This document shows, piece by piece, positions 32,955 through 41,187 of a stretch of DNA of 64,000 nucleotides (the first letter of the stretch is position 1; each line of letters begins with the position of its first letter). Origin of the DNA: Arthrobacter sp. CJ23. Its GTDB lineage: Bacteria > Actinomycetota > Actinomycetes > Actinomycetales > Micrococcaceae. Under the pieces are notes generated by a model. It worked only from the letters and a program-made list of their open reading frames with translations. It did no database searches and was not told the origin of the DNA. The stretch covers positions 4,402,001 to 4,466,000 of the forward strand of contig NZ_CP102950.1 of NCBI RefSeq assembly GCF_024741795.1, written 5' to 3'. Made by a program: the position numbers and the translations under genes.

Positions 32955-33308
32955 ATGAGCGACGTGAATTCCTGGATGGACCGATACGAACGGGCATGGA
33001 CCTCGAACGAACCCGATGACATCCGGGCCTTGTTCACCGAGGACGCGGTGTACTCCACGCGGCCGAACGCCGAATCCCCATGGCGTGGCCACCGGGAGAT
33101 CGTGGAGGGGTGGATTGAGGCCGGGGACCAGCCGCATGACTGGACCTTCGAGTGGACCCTGCTGGGCCAGGACGGCGATGTTGCCTTCGTGCAGGGCCTC
33201 ACCACGTACCTGAACGGCGAGCCCACCTACGACAATCTCTGGGTCATCCGCTTCGCCCCGGACGGCCGCGCCCGCGAATTCACCGAGTGGTTCATGGCGC
33301 GGAAGTAG
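32955..33308 (+). CDS. SnoaL/NTF2-like domain protein
   Basis: The product (117 aa) is a single NTF2-like (SnoaL) domain. It has the typical start WMDRYERAWTSNEPDDIRALFTEDAVYS, a middle segment WRGHREIVEGWIEAG and the closing WVIRFAPDGRAREFTEWFM. Such cone-shaped proteins bind small molecules and may act as isomerases or hydrolases, but many have no known activity. The start follows ACGGAGGC. It is convergent with the hpa operon; the two stop codons are 6 bp apart. Confidence 0.82.
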   Translation: MSDVNSWMDRYERAWTSNEPDDIRALFTEDAVYSTRPNAESPWRGHREIVEGWIEAGDQPHDWTFEWTLLGQDGDVAFVQGLTTYLNGEPTYDNLWVIRFAPDGRAREFTEWFMARK

Positions 33309-33314
33309 CGGGCG

Positions 33315-34118
33315 TCAGTAGCTCCCGCGCGGACCGGCGTCGGGCGTTTCCTCGGTCTTGGGAACAAATGTTGCCGCGAGCTGCTCGCTGCCGCGCGCCA
33401 GCATCGCCACGTCCGCGCTGACCAGCACAAACGACGCTCCGGCGTCGAGATACGCCCGCGCCGTGGCCTCGTTGAACGCGTTGACGCCGGCGGGTTTTCC
33501 GGCCGCTCGGGCGGCGGCAAGGCAGTGCTCGACGGCGGCCCTCACCAAAGGATCTTCCTGCTGTCCCAGCAGGCCCATGGAAGCTGCGAGGTCCGACGGG
33601 CCCAGGAAAATGCCGTCCACACCGTCGACCGCCAGGATCTCCTCCACGGCCGATGCCGCTGCCTCTGACTCGATCTGGACCGTGAGGCTGATGGTTTCCG
33701 AGGCCCGGGCCAGGTAGTCCGGGATGCGGTTCCACCGCGAGGCGCGGGCCAGAGCCGAACCGACGCCGCGGACGCCGAGCGGCGGGTAGCGGACGGCAGC
33801 GACGGCGTCCTCCGCCTCAGCCGCCGAGTTCACCATGGGGATGAGCAGGTTCTGCGCGCCCAGGTCCAGGTACTGCTTGATGAGCACGGTGTCGTTGACC
33901 GGGGGCCGCACCATGACCTGGACGGGGTAGCCGGCCACGGCCTGGAGCTGGGCGAGGATCGATTCGAGCCCGTTGGGGCTGTGCTCGGCGTCGATCAGCA
34001 GCCAGTCCAGGCCGGAGCCGGCGCAGATCTCGGCCACCAGGGGGCTGCCGGAGCACACCCACATGCCGGCCAACGGCCGGTCCGCCTCCCCGAGCGCGGA
34101 GTAAAACGTACGGCTCAT
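33315..34118 (-). CDS. hpaI: HpcH/HpaI-family aldolase
   Basis: The product (267 aa) is a class II pyruvate aldolase of the HpaI family. It should split 4-hydroxy-2-oxoheptane-1,7-dioate into pyruvate and succinate semialdehyde, the last step of homoprotocatechuate breakdown. It has the N-terminal block MWVCSGSPLVAEICAGSGLDWLLIDAEHSPN, the metal-ligand region IESEAAASAVEEILAVDGVDGIFLGPSDLAASMG, and the arginine in MVRPPVND. ATG 34118 overlaps the hpaH stop (ATGA). It is the distal gene of the hpa operon. Confidence 0.9.
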   Translation of the reverse strand: MSRTFYSALGEADRPLAGMWVCSGSPLVAEICAGSGLDWLLIDAEHSPNGLESILAQLQAVAGYPVQVMVRPPVNDTVLIKQYLDLGAQNLLIPMVNSAAEAEDAVAAVRYPPLGVRGVGSALARASRWNRIPDYLARASETISLTVQIESEAAASAVEEILAVDGVDGIFLGPSDLAASMGLLGQQEDPLVRAAVEHCLAAARAAGKPAGVNAFNEATARAYLDAGASFVLVSADVAMLARGSEQLAATFVPKTEETPDAGPRGSY

Positions 34119-34900
34119 TCGAATCGGCACGTGACAACTCCCAGGGGTCCGTAGTCGGCGTGGACGGTATCGCCCTTGTACACCCAGAGCGGGCGGGTAA
34201 ACGAGCCCGCCAGGATGATGTCGCCGGCCTTCATGCCGTCGCCGTGCGGCGCGAGCTTGTTGGCGAGCCAGTGCACCCCGTTGGCCGGGTGGTCCAGCAC
34301 GCCCGCGGCCACGCCGGTTTCCTCCACGGTCTGGTTCTTGTAGAGGATGGCCGAGACCCAACGGAGGTCAACGGCGTCGGGCCTTACCGGGCGCCCGCCC
34401 ACCACCATGGCGCCCATCGCGGCGTTGTCCGCAATGGTGTCCACGATGGTCCGGCCCTCCATCTCGATCCGGGAGTCCAGGATCTCGAGGGCCGGAACCA
34501 CGTAGTCCGTGGCGCTCAGGACGTCGAAAATGGTGCAGCCCGGGCCCTTGAGCGCGTCCTTGAGCACGAACGCCAGCTCCACCTCCACCCGGGGGTGCGT
34601 GTACTTGTCCCACTGCACCGAGCAGCCGGTGTCGAGCACCATGTCATCGAAGATGGCCCCGTAGTCCGGCTCCGTGATGCCTGTGGCGGCCTGCATGGCC
34701 TTGGACGTGAGGCCGATCTTCCGGCCCACCAGCGTGCGCCCGGCTTCCTCGTTCCGGCGCCGCCACAGCTGCTGCACGGCGTAGGAATCCTCCACCGTCA
34801 TCTCGGGGTAGCGGGCGGTGAGTCGCGGTACCGGCTTGCGGTTCCGGCCCGCCTCCAGGAGCTCATCGGCGATGGCCTCGATCGTCTTCGCGTCCAGCAT
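34115..34900 (-). CDS. hpaH: 2-oxo-hepta-3-ene-1,7-dioate hydratase
   Basis: The product (261 aa) is an FAH-superfamily hydratase that adds water to 2-oxo-hept-3-ene-1,7-dioate before aldol cleavage. It shows [28 protein letters not shown], the metal-binding [14 protein letters not shown] (E-x-E), IEILD-like ALEILDSRI and [11 protein letters not shown], all characteristic of HpaH and the related MhpD. It starts 3 bp after the hpaD stop codon and overlaps hpaI, so translation is coupled. Confidence 0.92.
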   Translation of the reverse strand: MLDAKTIEAIADELLEAGRNRKPVPRLTARYPEMTVEDSYAVQQLWRRRNEEAGRTLVGRKIGLTSKAMQAATGITEPDYGAIFDDMVLDTGCSVQWDKYTHPRVEVELAFVLKDALKGPGCTIFDVLSATDYVVPALEILDSRIEMEGRTIVDTIADNAAMGAMVVGGRPVRPDAVDLRWVSAILYKNQTVEETGVAAGVLDHPANGVHWLANKLAPHGDGMKAGDIILAGSFTRPLWVYKGDTVHADYGPLGVVTCRFE

Positions 34901-34903
34901 GAT

Positions 34904-35980
34904 TTAGACCTGGGCTCCCAGCTTGAAGCCCTCGGCGGCAGCGCCTTCCGGGCGGGTGTAGGAGAATCCGTCGGCCCCCACGGTGACGGCCATTTCGGAG
35001 GCATCGGTGCGTTCGATAACCGGCTGCGGATTGCCATCCAGGTCCAGGACCAGGGAGGCCTCGGTGTACCAGGACGGGACCACGGGGTTGCCCCACCAGT
35101 CGCGGCGCTGGTTGTCGTGGACGTCCCAGGTGACCGTGGGGTTGTCCGGGTCGCCGGTGTAGTAGTCCTGCGTGTAGATCTCCACGCGGTGGCCGTCCGG
35201 GTCCAGGATGTAGAGGTAGAACGCGTTGGACACGCCGTGGCGGCCGGGGCCACGCTCGATCCGGTCGCTGATGCGCAAGGCGCCCATCTTGTCGCAGATC
35301 TGGATGATGTTGTGCTTCTCGTGGGTGGAGAAGGCGATGTGGTGCAAGCGCGGGCCGTTGCCGCCGGTCAGGGCCGTATCGTGCACGGTCTGCTTGCGGT
35401 GCATCCAGGCGGCGTACGTGACGCCGTCGGAGTCCTTGATGTCCTCGGAGACGCGGAAGCCGAGGTCCTCCAGGTACTTGCGGCCGCGGGGGACGTCCGG
35501 CGTGACCTGGTTGAAGTGGTCCAGGCGGACCAGTTCGCCCGCACTGTAGAGGTCGTAGCGCTGGGTGAGGCGCTCCACGTGCTCCACCTCGTAGAAGAAT
35601 TCGTACGGGAAGCCCAGCGGGTCCTCCACGCGGACGGAGTCGCCCACGCCCTTGGTGAAGCCTTCCTTGCGGCGCTCGACCCGGCAGCCCAATTCCTTGT
35701 AGTAAGCCTCGGCGGCGTCCACCTCGGCCGGCGACTTCACCCGGTAGGCGAAGGCCGCGGCCGCGGCGATCGGGCCCTTGCGCAGCACCAGGTTGTGGTG
35801 GATGAACTCCTCGAAGGAGCGCAGGTAGATGGCGTTCTCGTCTTCCTCGGTGACGTGCAGGCCGAGGAGGTCCACGTAGAACGCGCGGGACTTGGCGAGG
35901 TCCGTGACCACCAGTTCCAGGTAGGCGCAGCGGACGATGTCCGGCGCGGGAACGGTGGGGGTGGGGACGAAGTTGGTCAT
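34904..35980 (-). CDS. hpaD: Homoprotocatechuate 2,3-dioxygenase (extradiol)
   Basis: The product (358 aa) is a type I two-domain vicinal-oxygen-chelate ring-cleavage enzyme, close in length to the characterised Brevibacterium and Arthrobacter homoprotocatechuate dioxygenases. The metal ligands are probably the histidine in VRLDHFNQVTPD, the histidine in RLHHIAFSTHE and the glutamate in GHRVEIYTQDY; which metal (Fe or Mn) cannot be told. It would open 3,4-dihydroxyphenylacetate to 5-carboxymethyl-2-hydroxymuconate semialdehyde. ATG 35980 follows an AGAGAG ribosome binding site; the longer frame upstream is antisense-type shadow of hpaE. Confidence 0.93.
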   Translation of the reverse strand: MTNFVPTPTVPAPDIVRCAYLELVVTDLAKSRAFYVDLLGLHVTEEDENAIYLRSFEEFIHHNLVLRKGPIAAAAAFAYRVKSPAEVDAAEAYYKELGCRVERRKEGFTKGVGDSVRVEDPLGFPYEFFYEVEHVERLTQRYDLYSAGELVRLDHFNQVTPDVPRGRKYLEDLGFRVSEDIKDSDGVTYAAWMHRKQTVHDTALTGGNGPRLHHIAFSTHEKHNIIQICDKMGALRISDRIERGPGRHGVSNAFYLYILDPDGHRVEIYTQDYYTGDPDNPTVTWDVHDNQRRDWWGNPVVPSWYTEASLVLDLDGNPQPVIERTDASEMAVTVGADGFSYTRPEGAAAEGFKLGAQV

Positions 35981-36033
35981 GGTGGTCTCTCTTCTTTGAA
36001 AGGGGTTCAGGAATGCCGACGGCGGGTGGAGGC

Positions 36034-37548
36034 TTAGGCGCCGAACTTGGGGGTGTGGACCGAGCCCAGGGTGATGTGCACGGCCTGCTGGTCGGTGTAG
36101 AAGTCGATGGAGCGGTAGCCGCCCTCGTGGCCCAGCCCGGAGGCCTTGACGCCGCCGAACGGGGTGCGCAGATCGCGGACGTTGTGGCTGTTCAGCCAGA
36201 CCATGCCGGCCTCCACGTTCTGCGAGAAGTTGTGGGCCCGGGTGAGGTTCTGGGTCCAGATGTAGGCCGCCAGGCCGTACTTGGTGTTGTTCGCCAGGGC
36301 GAGGGCTTCCTCGTCCGAGTCGAACGGCGTGATGGCCACGACGGGTCCGAAGATTTCCTCCTGGAAGATCCGCGCGTCGGGCGCGACGTCGGCAAACACC
36401 GTGGGTGCGATGTAGTTGCCTTCGGGGAGGTGCTCCGGGCGTCCGCCGCCGGCCAGGAGCCGGCCCTCGGACTTGCCGATCTCCACGTAGGAAGCCACCT
36501 TGGCGAAGTGCTCCGGGTGGACCAGGGCGCCCACCTGCGTCTTGGGATCGTGCGGATCGCCCACCACGATGTTCTTGGCGCGGGCGGCGTACTTTTCGCA
36601 GAACTCCTCGTAGATGGGGCGTTCCACCAGGATGCGGGAGCCTGCCGTGCAGCGCTCGCCGTTGAGGGAGAAGACGCCGAACAGGGCGGAGTCGATCGCG
36701 GCGTCCAGGTCGGCGTCGGCGAACACCACGCACGGGGACTTGCCGCCAAGTTCCATGGACAGGCCCTTGAGGTTGGCTGCGGCGTTGCGGAAGATCGTCT
36801 GGCCCGTGGTGGTCTCCCCGGTGAAGGAGATCAGCGGGACGTCCGGGTGCTTCACGAGGGCGTCGCCGGCTTCCTCGCCCAGGCCGTTGACCAGGTTGAA
36901 GACACCGTCCGGCAGGCCGGCGTCCTTGAAGATCTGCGCCCAGAGCGAGGCGGAGAGCGGCGTGAATTCGGCCGGCTTCAGAACCACGGTGTTGCCGGTG
37001 GCCAGGGCCGGGGCGAGCTTCCAGGACTCCAGCATGAACGGGGTGTTCCACGGAGTGATGAGGCCGGCGACGCCGATCGGCTTGCGGTTCACGTAGTTGA
37101 TCTGCGAGCCGGGGACCTTCATGGCGTCGTCGAACTGGGCCACGATCAGGTCCGCGAAGAAGCGGAAGTTCTCGGCGGCGCGCAGGGCCTGGCCCTTGGC
37201 CTGGGTGATCGGAAGGCCGGTATCGAACGTCTCGAGCTCGGCGAGGCGCTCTTCCTGGGCCTCCACGGCGTCGGCGATCTTGTTCAGGACACGGGCACGT
37301 TCGCGCGGCTTCATCCTCGGCCACGGGCCGTTCACGAACGCCTCGCGGGCGGCGGCGACAGCGAGGTCGATGTCTTCCTTCTGGCCTGCCGCGGCCGTGG
37401 CGTAGTTGCTGTTGGAGACCGGGTCCAGAACGTTGAAGGTCTTGCCGCTGACCGAGTCCACGAACTGGCCGTTGATGTAGTGCTGGATATGCGTCGGCAG
37501 GTCCTGCGGGACGTAGTGGGTGGTGGTTTCAGGAGCAGTGAACGTCAT
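36034..37548 (-). CDS. hpaE: 5-carboxymethyl-2-hydroxymuconate semialdehyde dehydrogenase
   Basis: The product (504 aa) is an aldehyde dehydrogenase oxidising the ring-cleavage semialdehyde with NAD. It has the coenzyme block ITPWNTPFMLESWKLAPAL, FTGETTTGQ, the general-base glutamate in MELGGKSP, and the nucleophilic cysteine in NGERCTAGSR. Its position between the dioxygenase gene and the GntR gene supports the HpaE assignment over other aldehyde dehydrogenases. Length is normal. Confidence 0.92.
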   Translation of the reverse strand: MTFTAPETTTHYVPQDLPTHIQHYINGQFVDSVSGKTFNVLDPVSNSNYATAAAGQKEDIDLAVAAAREAFVNGPWPRMKPRERARVLNKIADAVEAQEERLAELETFDTGLPITQAKGQALRAAENFRFFADLIVAQFDDAMKVPGSQINYVNRKPIGVAGLITPWNTPFMLESWKLAPALATGNTVVLKPAEFTPLSASLWAQIFKDAGLPDGVFNLVNGLGEEAGDALVKHPDVPLISFTGETTTGQTIFRNAAANLKGLSMELGGKSPCVVFADADLDAAIDSALFGVFSLNGERCTAGSRILVERPIYEEFCEKYAARAKNIVVGDPHDPKTQVGALVHPEHFAKVASYVEIGKSEGRLLAGGGRPEHLPEGNYIAPTVFADVAPDARIFQEEIFGPVVAITPFDSDEEALALANNTKYGLAAYIWTQNLTRAHNFSQNVEAGMVWLNSHNVRDLRTPFGGVKASGLGHEGGYRSIDFYTDQQAVHITLGSVHTPKFGA

Positions 37549-37565
37549 TGTTTTCTTCCTTGCTA

Positions 37566-38255
37566 CTAGTGCAACGCGGGGGTGGGGGCGGCGGCTGCCT
37601 GGGCGAGGTACGCGTCCAGGGTGGCGGCGCGGTGGCGGCGGGCGGCGTGTTCGATCGTGTCGGCGTCGGCGTTGCTTTCGATGAGTTGAAGCAGCGCCTC
37701 GTGTTCGTCCACGGAGTCGTGCGCCCGCCCGGGGACGAAGCGGAAGGTGGAGGACCTCAGCGAGGCGAGCCGGTTCCAGCCGCGGTGCACGAGGTCCAGG
37801 ATGTGCGGATTGGGGCAGTGCTCAAACAGGACGCTGTGGAAATCCTGGTTCAGCGCGGTGAAGCGGACCGGGTCGAAGTGGTCCAGGCAGTCACGCATCT
37901 CGGCATTCACGGCCCGCGCCCTGGCGATGTCCACGGGGCCGATCAAGGGTGCGGACAGGGCCGTGGCGGCGCCCTCCACGATGCTCAGGGTCTGCATCGT
38001 GTACAGGTATTCGGTGGGGTCGATTCCGGACACCGTGGCGCCGACGTTCCGTTCGAACGTCACCAGCCCTTCGGCTTCCAGGCGGCGGATGGCCTCGCGG
38101 ACCGGGACCACGCTGACGCCCAGGTCCTCGGCGATCTTGGCGAGCACCAGGCGGTAGCCCGGCGTGTAGGCGCCCTCCACGATGCGTGCCTTGACGGCGG
38201 CATAGGCCTGCTCGGACTTGCTGCCCGCGGAAACGTCCACGGCGGTGTTACTCAC
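37566..38255 (-). CDS. GntR-family regulator (FCD domain)
   Basis: The product (229 aa) has a GntR winged HTH (residues 15-80; YAAVKARIVEGAYTPGYRL, VPVREAIRRLEAEGLV) and an all-helical FCD effector domain with metal-type histidines near FHSVLFEH and DEHEALLQLI. It starts at GTG 38255 within the end of the FAH-RraA gene (8-bp overlap) and is followed by hpaE after 17 bp. It is therefore inside the operon it probably regulates, with its likely operator at 39775-39784. Confidence 0.9.
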   Translation of the reverse strand: MSNTAVDVSAGSKSEQAYAAVKARIVEGAYTPGYRLVLAKIAEDLGVSVVPVREAIRRLEAEGLVTFERNVGATVSGIDPTEYLYTMQTLSIVEGAATALSAPLIGPVDIARARAVNAEMRDCLDHFDPVRFTALNQDFHSVLFEHCPNPHILDLVHRGWNRLASLRSSTFRFVPGRAHDSVDEHEALLQLIESNADADTIEHAARRHRAATLDAYLAQAAAAPTPALH

Positions 38256-39747
38256 TGTGCGTCCCTCCCCATTCCTCGTACTTGGCGCGCCAGGCGGCGT
38301 TGAGCGGGTAGAGCCCGTCCACGCTGTGGCCCTCCTGGACCATCTGGGCGATGAAGGTCTCCTCGCGTTCCTGGGCGATCGAGTCGTCCGCGAGTTCCTC
38401 GGCGAGGGCCGGCGGGATCACCAGGATGCCGTCGGCGTCGGCCACGATGATGTCGCCGGGCTGCACTGTGGCGCCGCCGCAGGCGATGGTGATGTCCGTG
38501 TCCCAGGGGATGTGGCGCCGGCCCAGCACCGCCGGGTGGGCGTTGGCGAAGTAGGTGGGCATCTCCAGATCGGCCACGGCGGTGAAGTCGCGGACGCCGC
38601 CGTCGGTGATGATGGCGGCCGCGCCGCGGATCTGGGCGCGCAGCGCCAGGATGTCCCCCACGGTGCCGGTGCCCTTTTCGCCGCGGGCCTCCATGACCAG
38701 GATTTCGCCGTCGTTGACGGAGTCGATGGCGCGTTTCTGGGCGTTGAAGCCGCCGCCGTGGGTCTTGAAGAGGTCTTCACGGTTGGGCACGTAACGCAGG
38801 GTCCGGGCGAGCCCGACCACGCGGCGGTCCGGGCGGGTGGCCTGCAGTCCGTCGATGCTGACGTTGTCCAGGCCGCGCTTGCGCAGCTGGCTGGAGAGGG
38901 TGGCGGTGCAGACGCTTTCGAGCTTCTTCTTCAGTTCGGGCGTCAGGACGAAGGCCGCGGCGGTCTCCAGGGGGGCGAGTCCTGCCGCTTCGCGCGATCC
39001 GTACGCCTCCTCCCGCTGGGTGTCATCGGCCTGGGGCCGGGCACCAAAGTCGGCCAACGGCGTCGTGCCTTCCACGACGGCGGTGGCCAGGCGGCCGCTG
39101 CTGAGCCCGCCGGCGGTGACCTCAACCTCGACGACGTCGCCCGGCTGGGCGACGGAGGCGCCGGCCGGGGTGCCGGTGAGGATGATGTCGCCGGGTTCCA
39201 GGGTGAGGAGCTGGGAGAGGTCCGCAACGAGGCGGGCGAAGGGGAACAGCAGGTCCGCGGTGGTGTCGTCCTGGACGAGTTCGCCGTTGTGCCAGGTGCG
39301 GATGCGCAGGGCGGAAGGCTCGACGGCGGCGGCCGGGATGAGCGCGGGCCCCACCGGCGTGAAGCCGTCGCCGCCCTTCGAGCGGACGTTGGAGCCTTTG
39401 TCCGCGTAACGGAGATCGTAGACGCCGAGGTCGTTGCTGGCGGTGACCCATTCGACGTGGCCCCAGGCGTCCTCGACGCCGACGCGGCGGGCGGCGGTGC
39501 CGATGATGAGGGCGATTTCGCCTTCATAGCCGAGCAGTTCACAGCCAGCGGGGCGCTCGACGGTCCCGGGGTTCCCGGCAGAACCGAGGGCCAGGGAGCT
39601 GGAGGGCTTCAGGAAGTACGAGGGCTGCGCGGGGGTGCGTCCGCGCTGGGCGGCGCGGCTGGGGTAGTTGATGTGGACCGCGATGACCTTGCGCGTCCGG
39701 GCCAACATGTCCTGCGTCAGTTCCGGGGTGATGGATCCCTCGGTCAC
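38248..39747 (-). CDS. hpaG: FAH-family isomerase/decarboxylase fused to an RraA-type domain
   Basis: The product (499 aa) joins two enzyme domains. Residues about 20-250 are a fumarylacetoacetate-hydrolase-family domain with metal ligands in LLGYEGEIALIIG and the block SNDLGVYDLRYADKGSN, as in HpaG isomerases. Residues about 265-499 are an RraA-like domain with ITDGGVRDF (near 386) and GDIIVADADGILVIPP. In enterobacteria HpaG is a tandem of two FAH domains giving decarboxylase and isomerase activity; here the second unit is replaced. GTG 39747 is preceded by GAGGAGG. It is the first gene of the hpa operon. Confidence 0.85.
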   Translation of the reverse strand: MTEGSITPELTQDMLARTRKVIAVHINYPSRAAQRGRTPAQPSYFLKPSSSLALGSAGNPGTVERPAGCELLGYEGEIALIIGTAARRVGVEDAWGHVEWVTASNDLGVYDLRYADKGSNVRSKGGDGFTPVGPALIPAAAVEPSALRIRTWHNGELVQDDTTADLLFPFARLVADLSQLLTLEPGDIILTGTPAGASVAQPGDVVEVEVTAGGLSSGRLATAVVEGTTPLADFGARPQADDTQREEAYGSREAAGLAPLETAAAFVLTPELKKKLESVCTATLSSQLRKRGLDNVSIDGLQATRPDRRVVGLARTLRYVPNREDLFKTHGGGFNAQKRAIDSVNDGEILVMEARGEKGTGTVGDILALRAQIRGAAAIITDGGVRDFTAVADLEMPTYFANAHPAVLGRRHIPWDTDITIACGGATVQPGDIIVADADGILVIPPALAEELADDSIAQEREETFIAQMVQEGHSVDGLYPLNAAWRAKYEEWGGTHSE

Positions 39748-39774
39748 AGCGCCTCCTCTTCATCGAGTACGAAA

Positions 39775-39784
39775 TCGTATACGA
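39775..39784. promoter_or_regulatory. Likely GntR operator before the hpa operon
   Basis: TCGTATACGA is a perfect 10-bp palindrome 28 bp upstream of the hpaG start. The nearby sequence CGAGTACGA (39764-39772) is a degenerate second copy. GntR/FCD regulators typically bind short palindromes with a TATAC-like centre, and a member of that family is encoded in this operon. The 205-bp gap up to 39952 otherwise shows no gene. Confidence 0.55.
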
Positions 39785-39952
39785 AACACTATGGCCGAGA
39801 AATGGGAACCCGTCAACCCCTCGCGCTTCCCGATCATCGCCGTCGCCAGCCAACTTCTCCTCCCTCCCATTCACGGGTTACAGATGGCCCTGCAGCGAAT
39901 CGGGAAGGACATCGGGGCGGGGCTTCTTTCACCACCGCTTCTGACCATGCTT

Positions 39953-41005
39953 CTAAGTCGCTTCGGCGGGAGCGTTGGTTAGATCGCTTTCCAGCGCCGC
40001 CGTGATGGCAGCCGGGGACGGTAGGGCGGCCTGCTCGTCGGCCGGAAGTGCCTCGTACGTGTAGGAGGCCACCGTGAGTGGTTGAGCGGAACCATCGAGC
40101 GCGTAGCGCACAGTGCGTTCGTTCCGGGAACCGCACACAAGGATCCCGACAGTTGGGGCCTGCCTGGGCAGCCGGAGCATGTCGTTCACTGCAGCGACAT
40201 AGAAGTTCAGTTGTCCCAGATGCTCGGGTTTGAATTTGCCTGCTTTCAGCTCCACGACAACGTACCTGTCGGATGGGACGTGGTAGAGGAGCAGGTCAAT
40301 GAAGAAATCATCTCCATCGACATCGAGATGGTACTGGCGGCCGACGAAAGCGAAGCCGGGTCCGAACTCGGCCAGCGTCTGGGCCATGCGCAGCGTCATC
40401 GCTTCCTCGATGGCATGTTCCTGGGCCTCTTCGGTCAGGCCCAGGAAGTCAAGCACCAGCGGGTCCTTGGCGACTTCCCCTGCCAGGTCGGCGCCCCCGC
40501 CAGGCAGTCTTGCCTCGAAGTTGTTCGGGGCGGAGCCGTTACGGGTGTGGAGGCCCGTGAGAATCTGGTGTTCCAGCACGGCCACCGACCAACCATGCAG
40601 GACGGCCCGCGATGCGTACCACTGACGTAGGCCTTGGTCGTTCAGCCTGTTCAGGAGCGCTACATTGTGGCTCCAGCTCAATTGTCCATACGTTGTCTGG
40701 ACAATTGGTTCAGTACCGTTCCACGCTGCGGCGAAGGCGCGCATGTTGTATAGATTGGTGCGGGAGAATCCCTTCATGTGGGGAAACTCCCTCCGCAGGT
40801 CGAGTGCGAGCCGGTCCAGCACCTTGCTACCCCAGGGTTCACTGTCCTGCCTGTCGAGGATGGTCCGCCCGATGCTCCAGTAGAGCTCGATCATGGCGGT
40901 ATTGACGGTGCGCTGCGCCCGCTGCTGTGCCGCCTGTATGAGGCCTTTCAATATGGTGAGCGCGGCGGCATAGTCGCTGGGAAGGTCCGGTTCGAGCTGG
41001 GTCAT
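39953..41005 (-). CDS. DUF1016 (YhcG-type) PD-(D/E)XK nuclease
   Basis: The product (350 aa) has the two-part structure of YhcG proteins. An N-terminal helical DUF1016_N domain (about residues 15-150) includes IELYWSIGRTILDRQ, GFSRTNLYNMRAF and QLSWSHNVALL. A C-terminal nuclease domain has FFIDLLLYH (catalytic Asp, about residue 235) and YVVVELKAGKF (E-x-K, about residue 251). Family members occur near restriction-modification and other defence genes. Here no methylase or restriction subunit is nearby. Its promoter contains an inverted repeat that is almost a copy of one inside its own coding sequence. Confidence 0.9.
   Translation of the reverse strand: MTQLEPDLPSDYAAALTILKGLIQAAQQRAQRTVNTAMIELYWSIGRTILDRQDSEPWGSKVLDRLALDLRREFPHMKGFSRTNLYNMRAFAAAWNGTEPIVQTTYGQLSWSHNVALLNRLNDQGLRQWYASRAVLHGWSVAVLEHQILTGLHTRNGSAPNNFEARLPGGGADLAGEVAKDPLVLDFLGLTEEAQEHAIEEAMTLRMAQTLAEFGPGFAFVGRQYHLDVDGDDFFIDLLLYHVPSDRYVVVELKAGKFKPEHLGQLNFYVAAVNDMLRLPRQAPTVGILVCGSRNERTVRYALDGSAQPLTVASYTYEALPADEQAALPSPAAITAALESDLTNAPAEAT
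40679..40707. repeat. Inverted repeat inside the DUF1016 gene
   Basis: CAATTGTCCA (40679-40688) and TGGACAATTG (40698-40707) are a perfect 10-bp inverted repeat with a 9-nt spacer. It encodes part of PIVQTTYGQLSW at residues about 99-110. The same sequence, with four changes in the loop, recurs upstream of the gene at 41044-41071. Confidence 0.85.
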
Positions 41006-41043
41006 GGTGCCACCCTAGGTGGAGGCTCAGACAATGCCGGCTG

Positions 41044-41071
41044 CAATTGTCCAGACGCCATCTGGACAATT
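41044..41071. promoter_or_regulatory. Inverted repeat in the DUF1016 promoter region
   Basis: AATTGTCCAGA (41045-41055) and TCTGGACAATT (41061-41071) form a perfect 11-bp inverted repeat with a 5-nt spacer, 40 bp upstream of the nuclease start codon. CAATTGTCCA-nACGnnn-TCTGGACAATT is common to this site and the intragenic site at 40679, both reading the same way on the plus strand. It is a likely operator or recognition site. Confidence 0.75.
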
Positions 41072-41187
41072 CAGGCCGGAACGGATGCCCCCCGCCATGA
41101 CGGGGGCGCGGCCGGGCCAGGACGGAAGGCCGGGCACGTTCCTGGATGTGCGTGCATTCTGTCGGTGGCCCGTCGTAGGGTACCGGC

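Noticed and set aside
34160..36037. A 625-codon plus-strand reading frame opposite hpaH and hpaD.
   Set aside because: It mirrors the third-position GC bias of the real minus-strand genes and has the Val/Gly/His/Arg-rich composition typical of antisense frames in high-GC DNA.
38218..40005. A 595-codon plus-strand frame opposite the FAH-RraA gene.
   Set aside because: It is antisense to a two-domain enzyme with intact motifs, and its composition is that of a shadow frame.
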